A stretch of DNA of 60,460 nt from NCBI GenBank assembly GCA_012031965.1, contig JAAUSC010000010.1, positions 1 through 60,460 of the forward strand, in the 5' to 3' direction. The stretch comes from Scytonema sp. RU_4_4 (GTDB taxonomy: Bacteria; Cyanobacteriota; Cyanobacteriia; Cyanobacteriales; Nostocaceae). The notes below the pieces were generated by a model, which was given only the letters and a program-made list of their open reading frames with translations, made no database searches and had not been told where the DNA came from. Positions within the stretch are counted from its first letter, which is position 1, and each line of letters begins with the position of its first letter. This document shows, piece by piece, positions 39,557 to 49,741 of this stretch. A program made the position numbers and the translations under genes.

Positions 39557-40447
39557 ATGACTTCTACTTCTGGTGACCATTTTTCTGCCGGATTTACTGG
39601 CGGCTTATCTCGCTCTCCTACGTCCCCCCGGACGCTGTTTGACACGGTGATGACAGTAGTCGCTTTCTCGTGCGGGATATTGGCTCTTGTGCCTTTAATA
39701 GCAGTGCTGTCTTACGTTATTATCCAAGGCTTAAGCAGTCTGAGTGTAGACTTATTTACCAAATTGCCACCACCACCTTTGGTAAAGGGAGGAGGTTTTG
39801 GCAATGCCATATTGGGAACGCTCGTTATGGTAGGGATTGGAGCGTTAATTAGCATTCCTTTTGGAGTTCTGGCAGCAGTCTATTTGACGGAATTTAGCAC
39901 TGGGAAACTGTCTCGTTGGATTCGCTTTGCGACCAACGTTCTCAGTGGAGTTCCCTCAATTATAGCTGGAGTTTTTGCTTATGGTATTGTAGTCACTCTA
40001 ACAGGTGGATTCTCAGCTGTTGCTGGAGGATTTTCTCTGTCTATTTTGATGCTACCGATTATTGTAAGAACCACTGATGAAGCCTTGCAGTTAGTATCGG
40101 ACGATTTGCGACAAGCTGCTGTGGGATTAGGTGCAACTAACTTTCAAACTGTGTCATGGGTGGTTGTACCAGCAGCTGTACCAGCAATTGTAACTGGAGC
40201 AACTTTGGCGATCGCCCGCGCTGCTGGAGAAACTGCACCTTTACTGTTTACTGCTCTCTTCTCTCAGTACTGGCCTCGTGGTATATTCGAGCCGACTGCA
40301 TCTCTTGCGGTTTTAGTTTTCAACTTTGCTATTTCTCCCTTTAAAAACCTACAGTCATTAGCTTGGGCAGCATCTTTGATATTGGTGCTGTTAGTTCTGC
40401 TGACTAGTATTATTGCTCGCTGGGCAACGAGTCGCAAACTTAAATAA
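39557..40447 (+). CDS. pstA: phosphate ABC transporter permease PstA
   Basis: A 296-residue permease from the ATG at 39557; an in-frame GTG lies four codons upstream. The sequence has about six membrane helices, GVLAAVYLTEFSTGKLSRWI, NVLSGVPSIIAGVFAYG, and the EAA loop DDLRQAAVGLGATNFQTVSW. Partner of PstC. It ends 50 bases before pstB. Confidence 0.95.
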   Translation: MTSTSGDHFSAGFTGGLSRSPTSPRTLFDTVMTVVAFSCGILALVPLIAVLSYVIIQGLSSLSVDLFTKLPPPPLVKGGGFGNAILGTLVMVGIGALISIPFGVLAAVYLTEFSTGKLSRWIRFATNVLSGVPSIIAGVFAYGIVVTLTGGFSAVAGGFSLSILMLPIIVRTTDEALQLVSDDLRQAAVGLGATNFQTVSWVVVPAAVPAIVTGATLAIARAAGETAPLLFTALFSQYWPRGIFEPTASLAVLVFNFAISPFKNLQSLAWAASLILVLLVLLTSIIARWATSRKLK

Positions 40448-40497
40448 GTAAAGCAAATCGGATGTTTCACTCCAGTTAAAATAGAATCTCTAAATTT

Positions 40498-41304
40498 ATG
40501 GCAACTGACATTAGAAGCGGAAATCAAACGAATACCGTTTTTCGTACAGAGGGACTCAACGTCTACTATGGTAAATTCTTGGCATTACGTGATATTTGGC
40601 TTGATATCCAGAAAAATAGGGTAACAGCCTTTATCGGTCCTTCTGGTTGCGGCAAAAGTACTTTGCTGCGGTGTTACAACCGCCTGAATGACCTAATTGA
40701 GAGCTTTCGAGCTGAAGGTAATGTATTTTACCAGGGTGAGAATTTGTATGCATCTCACATCGACCCTGTTTTTGTGCGGCGTCGCATTGGAATGGTCTTT
40801 CAAAGACCGAACCCTTTTCCAAAGTCAATTTATGACAATATCACTTTTGGACCCAAACTGAATGGTTACAAAGGTAATATGGACGAACTCGTAGAGCGAT
40901 CGCTCAGACAAGCGGCTTTGTGGGATGAAGTCAAAGATAAATTACGGCAAAGTGGTTTATCTTTATCCGGTGGACAACAACAGCGTTTGTGTATTGCTCG
41001 GGCGATCGCAGTTCAACCTGAAGTTATTTTAATGGATGAACCTTGCTCTGCTCTTGACCCTATCTCCACGCTACGGGTTGAAGACTTGCTGCACGAACTC
41101 AAGGAGCAATACACAATCATTATTGTGACTCACAATATGCAACAAGCTTCGCGGGTTTCTGATAAGACAGCCTTTTTCAACGTTCAAACTTCAGAAAAAG
41201 GAGGTCGTACCGGCTACCTTGTAGAATATGATCGCACAGAGGCAATTTTCCAAGATCCGCAACAGGAAGCCACTAGGGAATACGTCAGCGGTAAGTTCGG
41301 TTAA
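40498..41304 (+). CDS. pstB: phosphate ABC transporter ATPase PstB
   Basis: A 268-residue ABC ATPase. Walker A is GPSGCGKST, the Q-loop is [10 protein letters not shown] (PstB-specific), the signature is [18 protein letters not shown] and Walker B is [13 protein letters not shown], followed by the H-loop VTHNMQQA. It drives PstSCA import in the cytoplasm. Last gene of the operon; no phoU follows. A terminator is present 54 bases downstream. Confidence 0.97.
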   Translation: MATDIRSGNQTNTVFRTEGLNVYYGKFLALRDIWLDIQKNRVTAFIGPSGCGKSTLLRCYNRLNDLIESFRAEGNVFYQGENLYASHIDPVFVRRRIGMVFQRPNPFPKSIYDNITFGPKLNGYKGNMDELVERSLRQAALWDEVKDKLRQSGLSLSGGQQQRLCIARAIAVQPEVILMDEPCSALDPISTLRVEDLLHELKEQYTIIIVTHNMQQASRVSDKTAFFNVQTSEKGGRTGYLVEYDRTEAIFQDPQQEATREYVSGKFG

Positions 41305-41357
41305 AGATAATACATTTCTATTTTGTTGAAATAATGTTCTATAACAATATGTTCTGG

Positions 41358-41387
41358 GTTTTTAGGATCGACCTAAAAACTCTTTTT
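41358..41387 (+). terminator. terminator of pstSCAB
   Basis: A perfect 9-bp stem GTTTTTAGG/CCTAAAAAC with a 5-base loop, followed by TCTTTTT. Confidence 0.85.
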
Positions 41388-41401
41388 ACTATTACTAGAC
41401 A

Positions 41402-41472
41402 AGCGGGCGGCGGGAATCGAACCCGCATTAATAGCTTGGAAGGCTATAGTTTTACCACTAAACTACGCCCGC
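41402..41472 (-). tRNA. tRNA-Gly (anticodon TCC)
   Basis: Minus strand, 71 nt. The acceptor stem GCGGGCG pairs with CGCCCGC. The D-arm has GTTTAGTGGTAAAAC. The anticodon stem ATAGC/GCTAT encloses CTTCCAA, with anticodon TCC. The T-arm is CGGGTTCGATTCCCG. The gene encodes no CCA. Confidence 0.95.
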
Positions 41473-41526
41473 AAATTCGCAACTATTAGAATATAACACA
41501 AGCTTAGTCAAATGCCAAACATTTCA

Positions 41527-42753
41527 TCATAAGTTCGGAGATTTGCGCTGTATTTTGATGTTGACAACAAGTTCACCTAAAGGAGGCTTGTTCCCATTGT
41601 TACTGCTTGCAGGGATAAATTTTTGATTTTTAAAAATTTCCTCGGCGTATTCCTTATATTGTGTTGCTTGTGGTTCTGGAATTTTTGGCTCAGGATATAA
41701 AATTATACTATTTAAATTGCCATTGGAATCAATTAATAAAACAGCTTTAAACTCTACAGGCTGATCGCCGAGTTCTCTATTGAGTGTAAGAGAGTCCAGT
41801 TCTTTTTCGTTTATGTCTCCTACTATCTGAGGAGGATTATCTTGTCTATCTCTCTTCACCGCATCAGTGTCTATCACCCAAATTGCTTCTAACGCGACTC
41901 CTCCCTCTTTTTGCTCATCTAGTGGCGATTGTTCTGGTTTGACTGGTGGAGCAAGATCTGGTAATGGTGTTTCTTTTCCAAGAATAACCTGATCATCAGG
42001 TTGTCCGGGAAGAGGAGCAGGTAAGCCAGTAGACTCGTTGGGTAGCTTTGGTTGCTCACCTGTTTCTCCTGAAGAATCAGGACGAGTTGAATCTATAGTG
42101 TTATTCTCCGGATTGGAAACCTGATTTTGCTCGCCTAGTTCCTGATTTGCTTGATTTTGTGGATCTGGATTATCCGTTAAATTTGTCGGTTCTGGAATTG
42201 GCTGTGGTTGTTGTGCTTGTGGAGTGACTTCTGGAGTCGGTTCTAGTGGAGGTTCTGGCTGTGCTTGCTCTGGAGTTGGTTCAGATGTTGCAACCGGTTG
42301 AGGTAATGGTTGTGTTTCTTCTGGCTCGATAACCTGTCTTTCTGAGGATTGCTGAGTTGTATCCTCTACTGGAGGTTGAGAAGTTCTTGCTTCGTCGGGG
42401 TTTGTGAATGCAATGGCGTTGCTATCTTCTACAGTAGAGGTCGATTTTGGCGTTAAATTTCCTTGAGCGACAGACGACTTTTCAGTTGTCGAGACTCTTT
42501 TGGACAAAACTGGTTTTGCTTTTGATGGCGTTTTTGGTTGTGAAGAAATCTCCACAAAATCTACTGGGATAGGATTTGACGAACTTCGTCGTGATATGAG
42601 GTTATACGAATACGAACGCAGCAGCCAAAAAAACAGCAAGTGAAGGGTAATAGAAATTGTGGCTACAGCAATCCACAAACCAGGTGGATCCGTGTGTCGC
42701 CTCCGTGCTTGATCTGGAATAGGAGTTTTGTTGTCAGCAACCGATTGTGTCAT
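41527..42753 (-). CDS. TonB-like Pro/Glu-rich membrane-anchored protein
   Basis: A 408-residue protein with the architecture of TonB-type energy transducers. A short cytoplasmic N-terminus is followed by one transmembrane helix at about residues 26-45 (LWIAVATISITLHLLFFWLL). A long Pro/Gln/Glu-rich periplasmic spacer (about residues 85-280) precedes a C-terminal folded domain ending ELVVNIKIQRKSPNL. The C-terminus is only distantly TonB-like, and no ExbB/ExbD or receptor is adjacent, so the energy-transducer role is inferred from architecture. It may instead be a cell-envelope spacer protein. Confidence 0.6.
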   Translation of the reverse strand: MTQSVADNKTPIPDQARRRHTDPPGLWIAVATISITLHLLFFWLLRSYSYNLISRRSSSNPIPVDFVEISSQPKTPSKAKPVLSKRVSTTEKSSVAQGNLTPKSTSTVEDSNAIAFTNPDEARTSQPPVEDTTQQSSERQVIEPEETQPLPQPVATSEPTPEQAQPEPPLEPTPEVTPQAQQPQPIPEPTNLTDNPDPQNQANQELGEQNQVSNPENNTIDSTRPDSSGETGEQPKLPNESTGLPAPLPGQPDDQVILGKETPLPDLAPPVKPEQSPLDEQKEGGVALEAIWVIDTDAVKRDRQDNPPQIVGDINEKELDSLTLNRELGDQPVEFKAVLLIDSNGNLNSIILYPEPKIPEPQATQYKEYAEEIFKNQKFIPASSNNGNKPPLGELVVNIKIQRKSPNL

Positions 42754-43490
42754 GCTAAGTCATGTATTCAAAAGAAGACACTGCGCCCTTGGGGAGCCAG
42801 TGCGCCCTTGGAGGTTCCCCGGATTTCCGGAGTCTCCTGTAGTAAGTGGTGTTCCTGAGTCAGTGTAACACTGCCTTCTGACTTGTTGTGATTTGTTGAA
42901 AGAACCACTAGCGACTCATGACTAGCAAGTCTGAGTTCATTATGAGCGATTCATTCACATCAAGTCTGTCTATTCAGTTTTTGCGCTGCAGTACTGGGGT
43001 TAACATGTGCAAGTAAGCTTCATTTGGTGGCAATCATGGTAAAGTTTGCGATATGGCAACAATTCAGATTAAAGAGCAAAGTATACTATTGAACAAATAC
43101 ATACCTCCAATTTAGCAATCGGGAGCATCAGCAAGCTATGCTAAATCATTTGCTCACAGTAGAGGGTTCATCAGTATTAAGTCTTGAGTTCTAAAAAGTC
43201 CTGAGCCACTTTTTCCTAATTGCTTTTATCCTACTTGACACTTAATACTCATAACTTCATGTTTTGATGAGAAACTAGATTTTGCCTTGATGTGTTTGCA
43301 AAAAAGTTTTGTCAGCACAGATTATGCTACAAGAAACAGTACGAGATATGTTGCTAGTTACCGCATACGCTCTAAAGCGTAACGACTACAGAGGAATAGT
43401 ATTCAGCACATACCAGCAAATTTAAAATTTTCCTACAAATTTGATGGTGTTTTAGGATCTTTAAGAATTTTAATCAAAACTGAACTAGCT
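42754..43490. other. intergenic with one GC-rich repeat
   Basis: A 737-base region. At 42780-42845 is a dispersed-repeat copy (GGGAGCCAGTGCGCCCTTGG, then GGTTCCCCGG). The rest is AT-rich without coding frames or recognisable RNA genes. Confidence 0.5.
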
Positions 43491-44105
43491 TTGAAACCTT
43501 TGTTTTTTCACTCATTTCCTCAAGAATCAGTCTTAGCCGCCTTCGCAACTCCTTGCCAATTCCAAATTCGTGCGGCTACACCTGCCGATTTGACTAGTGT
43601 TGCTCAAATCATTGCCGAAAGCTTTCATCGCCAAAGTGGTCTATTTGGGTGTCTTTTTCCATTGTTACGTTTGGGTATATACGAAGACTTAAGGCATCGC
43701 TTGGCATCTCCTATGCCTCATCATATCTGTTTGGTTGCCGTTGACATGACTGCTGATACTGCAAGCAACATAGTTGGAACTGTAGAATTAGGTATGCGTT
43801 TTAGCGATTCTTGGATGCAAATCGGTAAGAGTTTTCCATACTTATCTAATTTAGCTGTACACCCACAATACCGTAGACAAGGCGCTGCTTCTGGGTTACT
43901 GACAGCTTGTGAAAAAGTTTCCCTCTCCTGGGGGTTTCAAGATTTATATCTCCATGTTTTGGAAAAAAATAATCAGGCACGCCAGCTCTATTTCAAGTTG
44001 GGATATCAGGAGGATATAGTGGAATCCCATTTGAATATATTTTTTCTACGACGCTCACGTCAGATTCTCTTGCGTAAGCGCCTAAATGCTGACTTAACTA
44101 TCTGA
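43491..44105 (+). CDS. GNAT-family N-acetyltransferase
   Basis: A 204-residue protein using a TTG start; no ATG is available before the conserved domain. IRAATPADLTSVAQIIAESF is the usual GNAT start, and LSNLAVHPQYRRQGAASGLL is the acetyl-CoA-binding motif (R-R-Q-G-A-A). The C-terminal motif B is YLHVLEKNNQARQLYFKLGY. It resembles cyanobacterial/plastid GNAT proteins, but the acceptor substrate is unknown. Confidence 0.85.
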   Translation: MKPLFFHSFPQESVLAAFATPCQFQIRAATPADLTSVAQIIAESFHRQSGLFGCLFPLLRLGIYEDLRHRLASPMPHHICLVAVDMTADTASNIVGTVELGMRFSDSWMQIGKSFPYLSNLAVHPQYRRQGAASGLLTACEKVSLSWGFQDLYLHVLEKNNQARQLYFKLGYQEDIVESHLNIFFLRRSRQILLRKRLNADLTI

Positions 44106-45440
44106 ATTCTTTTCTCTATGAGTCTTATGGCGTTTGATGTATACTTCCCGTATTTGTGGTGCAAGATTCAGCTATATCACAGGCATATAACGCTATCCTA
44201 AATTTACATAAGCAAAATTAAGATATTTAGCAAAGACTATATTATTATTACGGCTTCTCTACTGACTATCTACAGAATACAGGATCTGTCAAAAAGAATA
44301 TTTTTATAAAAATTTTAGATAATCTCAAGTAAATACACTTGTCTTGTTCTCATAAAAGAATATAATGATACTTGTATCAACATATAGTTATTTCAAAAAA
44401 TTCCTAATAACTATAACAGTCTTATTTGAGTTGTGAAACACTCATCAAGGTCGTCAAAAGTCGAGAAATCACTAGTCTAACTTGACTTTTGAACGGCAGT
44501 TTGTACACTCGGGAAAACGCCAACGCTCTTACAGATATGTCCTAAGCCCTATGCCGTAGTCATAGGGTTTACAGCACTGGTTTCACCGCCAACTCCGACT
44601 GAACTGACCAGTCGCCACTCTTACGGGAAGCCTTATGCCTCCGGTACGTCTACAACGCAATTCCTAGCTCCTCCGTAGGAAGCACGCAGTCGTCTGCTGC
44701 GGGAGCCAGTACTGCGGACGAGTCTCCCGCAGCAGGTAACTGGCGTTGGAAACCCTCCCAAGAGCGCTGTTTCACTGCTGCGCGTCTACAAGTTGGAAAA
44801 GCATTTACGTTCAGTGGCATACGATAAGATTTCCCTACAGAAGCTTATGCTTACCCAGATACTGCCTCCCTCAAGACTTGCTTTAAGATAGGTTCACAAT
44901 TCATTTAGAATTGCTATATTAAATATAGGTTTAATAGATTTTTTCTTGTTGTATGCATATTTCTCATGGTTTAAGATAACTTAAAGTTTATATGCAAATT
45001 TTATATAAACAAATTGATGAATTTATCAAAAGAAAAAGACTATTTCTTTTTTGGAAGTTTTCTGTCTTCAGTCGGCACATATCTAAAGAATTCATTGACG
45101 ATTGTAATTAACAAAATAAATAGCAAATACTTTCTTCGTCAAATCAATTATTGTGAGATTAGAAAAATGATATGAAAAAAAATAATACAATAACTTTGTC
45201 TTTCAGATATCTATCTTTATAAAAACTTTAAACAAAAGCTCTTTTTGTGGAAGACAAACTGATTGAAATCTCATAGAATATGATTACTTAATTAATAGAT
45301 AGGGTCTTCTGATTCTTTCACACAAATTGACAGGGCAATTTTTGATAGTAAGGAAAATTTAAAACTCTGATTCTGCTATAAATTCTTTGTTTATCTTGAA
45401 GTGCAAACAACTACCAAATTCATTCAAATTTCGAGAAAAG
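44106..45440. other. 1.3-kb AT-rich region with one repeat block
   Basis: No gene seen. A GC-rich dispersed repeat block (about 44510-44785) interrupts strongly AT-rich sequence. The final 100 bases before the next gene are also AT-rich and should hold its promoter. Confidence 0.5.
44510..44785. repeat. GC-rich dispersed repeat block
   Basis: Contains GGGAGCCAGTACTGCGGACG, GGTAACTGGCGTTGG and CGTCTGCTGCGGGAGCC, matching units at 12.9-13.1 kb. An inner inverted pair (CTGCTGCGGGAG and CTCCCGCAGCAG) can form a stem of about 12 bp. Confidence 0.7.
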
Positions 45441-45995
45441 ATGGATAGCGAAAAGTACCGACGCTATCGGACTGCTATGGTATCTGCTTATTATCCTGAC
45501 ACCAGTTTCCTTGACTATCTTGTCATGCCAGATGGAACTGAGCAATCATATGGCTCGGATCTCCTAACAATGCTGCTGAGTGGAAAAGTTTTCATTGTCA
45601 ACAGTCGTAGGCGGAATGGTTTAATACTGTTCAAACGTTACCATGCTGAATTTGCTGGTCCTGGAGCGGCTGTGGGTGGTGATTATGACCGCGATTGTCG
45701 AGGAGCATTGCCTATAGGCAATCTGTCGTTGTTAAATCCTGAATCTCATGAGGAACGTCAGAAAGCCTACTTAATTAGACGACAGTGGATTCGGCTAATC
45801 AAACAAATTACAGAAAATCCAGTATCTGGACAGCGAATCCAGAAAATACTAGACCAATTTGAACAATACTTTCCACCAGAAATAGTTGCTCAATTACCAG
45901 ATGAAGCATTTGCCCTTTTAGTAGGTGTCCTACCGCAAACTGTAGGAATATTACGCCGTTTGGGTAGCGACATGGATAGCAGGTTTGATGACTAA
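45441..45995 (+). CDS. conserved hypothetical protein, 184 aa
   Basis: About 184 residues from the ATG at 45441 (MDSEKYRRYRTAMVSAYYPD); an in-frame TTG 18 codons upstream gives a less credible extension. It is soluble. The middle part, LLSGKVFIVNSRRRNGLILF followed by KRYHAEFAGPG, is distinctive. The C-terminal half is helical (RIQKILDQFEQYFPPEIVAQ). I do not recognise the family. Isolated between a gene-poor region and hisC. Confidence 0.6.
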   Translation: MDSEKYRRYRTAMVSAYYPDTSFLDYLVMPDGTEQSYGSDLLTMLLSGKVFIVNSRRRNGLILFKRYHAEFAGPGAAVGGDYDRDCRGALPIGNLSLLNPESHEERQKAYLIRRQWIRLIKQITENPVSGQRIQKILDQFEQYFPPEIVAQLPDEAFALLVGVLPQTVGILRRLGSDMDSRFDD

Positions 45996-46119
45996 CTGAC
46001 TTGGGTAAAACATAACTTGAGTAGAGGAGAGTTTTACATTGTATCTAAACAATGACGAAAGCTTAATAAAAAGCTTAATAAAATGAATAAAAAATGAAAA
46101 TCTATGTATTGAAATGAAG

Positions 46120-47262
46120 TCAAGCTAAAGCAGCTTGTAGTCTATTGAGTGTCCGAGCATTTTCATCTGGAGTTCCCACAGTTATTCGTAATCCTCCGTT
46201 GATTTCTCGCACTAAAGCACCAGCAGCTTTCAGATTTTGGTGAAGATTTTTTACAGCAGCGTCTTGTGAGTGAGAATCATTTGGTTTGAGACGCACATAA
46301 ATAAAGTTTGTCGCGCTTTCCCATACTTGTAATGCTGAATGTTGAGATAAAGCTTGAATGAGTTTGGCTCGTTCAGTGAGTGTTTCGGGAATTGACTCTA
46401 ACAGGAGTGTGCGGTTTTGCAAAGCAACCGTTGCTGCTGCTAATGAGAAGCTGGGAAGATTGTAGGGTAAGCGAGTTTTTTCTAGGATAGCAATGAACTC
46501 AGGATGGGCAAGACAATAGCCAACTCGCAACGCCGCTAACCGGAAAGCTTTTGAAAATGTGCGTAACACCGCCCAGTTAGGACGCTGTGATAATTCACCA
46601 ACCAAGGTGTTTTGACTGAATTCAAAGTAAGCTTCATCAATGACGACTAAAATATGTTCGCTTAGACTCCTGATCCATGTTAGTTCTGCTACGGTGAGGG
46701 GATTAGCAGTAGGTGAATTTGGATGAACGACAAAGATTGCTCGGATGGGAGGATGTTGAGTTTGTTCTATAGCTAATTGGGCTGCTTGTATATCAATTTC
46801 AAAATTCGCCTTGTTTCTACCTACCGTGACAATAGGAATGCCAAGAGTTTGTGCCAAAATAGCGTACATGGAAAAAGTGGGTTGAGCCACTAGAATGCAG
46901 CCCTCGCCTCCCAAGCAACTAGCTATGAGTATCGAGCGTATGAGTTCATCTGAACCGTTACCAACGGAAATATGGGAAGCCGTGAAAACAGATGACGAAA
47001 GGTGAGCAGATTCATTAACATACTCGGCGATCGCACTATGAAGTGTTTCATGTCCGCCATCAGGATAACGGTTCGTCTCAATGAACTGCTGATATGTCCA
47101 AGCGAGTTTTTCTTTTAACTCGCTCGGCAGATCGTAAGGACTTTCATTTGTATCTAGGCGGTCAATTTCGGTAGATGCTTGGACGTTTTGAGCAGTACTG
47201 CTACTAGGGTGAGCTTTGTAAGCAGTAAATTGCGCTAAGTCTGACCTGATGAATGGCAGCAT
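46120..47262 (-). CDS. hisC: histidinol-phosphate aminotransferase
   Basis: A 380-residue fold-type I PLP aminotransferase. [11 protein letters not shown] is the HisC N-terminal signature, and [19 protein letters not shown] and [14 protein letters not shown] follow. The Asp of [10 protein letters not shown] contacts the pyridine ring, and the PLP-binding Lys is in [16 protein letters not shown]. It transaminates imidazole-acetol phosphate in histidine synthesis. A GTCATTA array precedes the start. It lies in a same-strand run with the hydrolase and reductase genes but is separated by repeats. Confidence 0.93.
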   Translation of the reverse strand: MLPFIRSDLAQFTAYKAHPSSSTAQNVQASTEIDRLDTNESPYDLPSELKEKLAWTYQQFIETNRYPDGGHETLHSAIAEYVNESAHLSSSVFTASHISVGNGSDELIRSILIASCLGGEGCILVAQPTFSMYAILAQTLGIPIVTVGRNKANFEIDIQAAQLAIEQTQHPPIRAIFVVHPNSPTANPLTVAELTWIRSLSEHILVVIDEAYFEFSQNTLVGELSQRPNWAVLRTFSKAFRLAALRVGYCLAHPEFIAILEKTRLPYNLPSFSLAAATVALQNRTLLLESIPETLTERAKLIQALSQHSALQVWESATNFIYVRLKPNDSHSQDAAVKNLHQNLKAAGALVREINGGLRITVGTPDENARTLNRLQAALA

Positions 47263-47308
47263 AATTTAGTCATTAGTCATTAGTCATCAGTCATTAGTCA
47301 TTAGCAAA
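47260..47308. repeat. GTCATTA heptamer array
   Basis: Five to six AGTCATT/AGTCATC units abut the hisC start codon. Confidence 0.85.
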
Positions 47309-47345
47309 AAATAATTAATGACTAAGAATTTTTGATTATACAACT

Positions 47346-47990
47346 TTACGGTAACTGGCAGAAGAGTCGAATTGCCTGCCAAATTTCTGTCATGACGTTT
47401 CCTAAAGCGTGGTCGCTGTCAAGTTCTATCAACTTCACCCAAGGACGCCTTTGGGCAAAGTTACGGGCTTCTTGAATGGGAATCACCTCATCATCTCGTC
47501 CGTGCAGGATAAGGGTGGGGATAGAACGTTGCAACGCTTCTTCTTTGTATTGATGAGCATCTGTCACAAAATCGTAACTCAGAGGAAGTGTCTCCTCCTT
47601 TCCATAGTGGTAAACCATCAGATATTTTTCTTTTTGCCAACGCTGTATCGCCTCATCTCCTAACTTAGGTAACCAATGGGATAAAAATCCGAAAGCAGGT
47701 GCTAAAAGGACAAGACGTTGCACCTCCTGTGGATATTGCTGTCCCAAATGGGCGGCGCTCAAACCACCCAAACTGGAACCAATGAGCGTTACTGGCGTAG
47801 AATCATGATTGAATTCGGACGCAATTTGAGAAAGCTGACGAGTGATTGTCAGGTGAGAAAAATCGCCAGCATTCAAATCAGGAATTTTGAGTTTGATATT
47901 GGCTTGTGCAAAGCAAGTGCGTATATACTCTGCTTTTGCAGACTTGGGACTGGATGCAAAGCCGTGAAGATAAATAAATTCAATAGACAT
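47346..47990 (-). CDS. YqiA/YcfP-type alpha/beta hydrolase
   Basis: A 214-residue single-domain hydrolase. YLHGFASSPKSAKA is the family start. The nucleophile is Ser73 in IGSSLGGLSAAHLG, the Asp is in LHGRDDEVIP and the His is in DSDHALGN. This is the UPF0227/YqiA esterase class. The natural substrate is unknown. Confidence 0.85.
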   Translation of the reverse strand: MSIEFIYLHGFASSPKSAKAEYIRTCFAQANIKLKIPDLNAGDFSHLTITRQLSQIASEFNHDSTPVTLIGSSLGGLSAAHLGQQYPQEVQRLVLLAPAFGFLSHWLPKLGDEAIQRWQKEKYLMVYHYGKEETLPLSYDFVTDAHQYKEEALQRSIPTLILHGRDDEVIPIQEARNFAQRRPWVKLIELDSDHALGNVMTEIWQAIRLFCQLP

Positions 47991-48055
47991 GAAGTTTGAC
48001 TTGTGCTGTCTTTAGTGATAAGTCATTTGCTTTTGACAAATGACTTATGACTTCT

Positions 48056-49435
48056 TCAGCGCATGGTAACGAATTCTTCTGCTGATGTGGGATGGATACC
48101 AACAGTCGCGTCAAAGTCTTTTTTGGTTGCGCCCATTTTCACGGCGATCGCCACACCTTGAATAATTTCACCTGCGCTTTCACCGACCATATGAGCGCCT
48201 AGCACTTTGTCTGTGTTAACATCCACCACCAACTTCATCATTGTCTTATCTGATGCACCAGTCAAACTGTGGAATAACGGGCGGAAGCGAGTGCGATAAA
48301 TTTTCACTGCGTCGTCTCCCAACTGAGAACGTGCTTGGGCTTCAGTCAAGCCAACTGTAGCGGCTTCGGGTGTGGAAAATACGGCTGTGGGAACATCTTC
48401 ATGACTGAACACACGGCGGTTACCACCAAATTCACTATCTGCAAAAGCACGACCTTCGCCTATGGCTACAGGAGTGAGATTGATTCTGTCAGTGACATCA
48501 CCTACAGCAAAAATATTCGGTTGGGAAGTTTGACTGTATTCGTTGACAGCTATAGCGTTCATGGTGCTGTATCCAGGTCCTTCGATGGAAGTTGCAGCGA
48601 CATCAACCCCAACATTTTCTAAACCTAGTCCTTCGATATTAGGTGAGCGACCTGTTGCTACTAAAAACACATCGGTCATTATTGGTTCTGTATGTTCTCC
48701 TGAGAACGTCAGCTTTAAGCCTTCTGGGACTTGTTCTACAGCTTCTACTACAGTATTTTTAATGAACCGTACTCCGTGGTTGATCATTCCTTCTTGTATC
48801 TCAAGCTGGATATCTTCATCAAAACCTTTCAAAATCAAATCTTTACGGATAATTTGCGTCACTTCAGTGCCTAATCCGCGCATAATAGAGGCGAATTCCG
48901 TGCCGATGTAACCTGAACCAATGATGGCGATATGTTTTGGTTGTTCCTTGAGGTGAAAAATTTCGTTGGAGGTTATAGCATATTCCATTCCTGGTAAATC
49001 TGGTTTGATAGGACGTCCTCCAACAGCAATCAAAATTTTGTCTGCTGTGACTTTACGTCCGTCCACTTCTACAGTGTGCGGGTCTACTAACGTAGCACGA
49101 CCTTGTATAAGTTGGACTCCTGCTTTTTCTAGGAAGTTGATGTGCAGTTGTGACAGTCGCCGAACTTCCTTATCTATTGTTGTGATGAAATGTTCCCAGT
49201 CCAGTTGTGCTTCACCCACCTTCCAGCCATATCCAGCCGCGTTATGAAACAAAGCGGGAAAGTGGGAGCCATACACCATGAGTTTTTTGGGAACACAGCC
49301 ACGTATCACACAGGTTCCACCCACCAAGTCATTTTCGGCAATGGCTACTTTTGCTCCGTAGCTTGCAGCGCGTTTAGAAGCAGCCAAACCCCCAGAACCA
49401 GCACCAATGACAAATAGGTCGTAATCATATGTCAT
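48056..49435 (-). CDS. gor: glutathione-disulfide reductase family flavoenzyme
   Basis: A 459-residue protein from MTYDYDLFVIGAGSGGLAAS; the frame is open 50 codons further upstream without coding character. The FAD-binding GxGxxG is at residues 11-16. The redox-active disulfide is Cys42-Cys47 (GGTCVIRGCVPKK). The NADPH domain is IAIIGSGYIGTEFASIMRGL, and the second FAD motif is IFAVGDVTDRINLTPVA. The C-terminal interface ends with GIHPTSAEEFVTMR, carrying the catalytic His-Glu pair. It reduces oxidised glutathione with NADPH. A related, interrupted copy lies directly upstream. Confidence 0.92.
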   Translation of the reverse strand: MTYDYDLFVIGAGSGGLAASKRAASYGAKVAIAENDLVGGTCVIRGCVPKKLMVYGSHFPALFHNAAGYGWKVGEAQLDWEHFITTIDKEVRRLSQLHINFLEKAGVQLIQGRATLVDPHTVEVDGRKVTADKILIAVGGRPIKPDLPGMEYAITSNEIFHLKEQPKHIAIIGSGYIGTEFASIMRGLGTEVTQIIRKDLILKGFDEDIQLEIQEGMINHGVRFIKNTVVEAVEQVPEGLKLTFSGEHTEPIMTDVFLVATGRSPNIEGLGLENVGVDVAATSIEGPGYSTMNAIAVNEYSQTSQPNIFAVGDVTDRINLTPVAIGEGRAFADSEFGGNRRVFSHEDVPTAVFSTPEAATVGLTEAQARSQLGDDAVKIYRTRFRPLFHSLTGASDKTMMKLVVDVNTDKVLGAHMVGESAGEIIQGVAIAVKMGATKKDFDATVGIHPTSAEEFVTMR

Positions 49436-49741
49436 AGTTTCAAGCTTCCCCTTTAGAGTCATCAAAAAAATTTGATACCACTTCACCAATGAAACTAACA
49501 TCTCGTCAGGTGAGATGGTATCGTTTGAAAAAGGTCTTAAAGCAGAACGAAATGATTTCCCAATGATACGCTTGTTAACCTTCACTCAATTCGTTCTGCT
49601 CTGTTGTTTGTTGCCATTAACGAGTTGCCATTAACGAGCTGTGAACGATACAGCTTAATTTTGGCAAAGTTTAGGTAAGGTTCATGTAGGTTTTGTTGAT
49701 GAGAGATTCCACAAGAGCAAGCATGCCATTGAGTGATTTCC

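Noticed and set aside
41527-42753. Confident assignment as tonB
   Set aside because: The architecture fits, but the C-terminal domain is only weakly TonB-like and no ExbB, ExbD or receptor gene is near, so only a TonB-like label is given.
10019-47308. GTCATTA arrays as CRISPR
   Set aside because: Seven-base units in direct tandem with no spacers, and no cas genes nearby.
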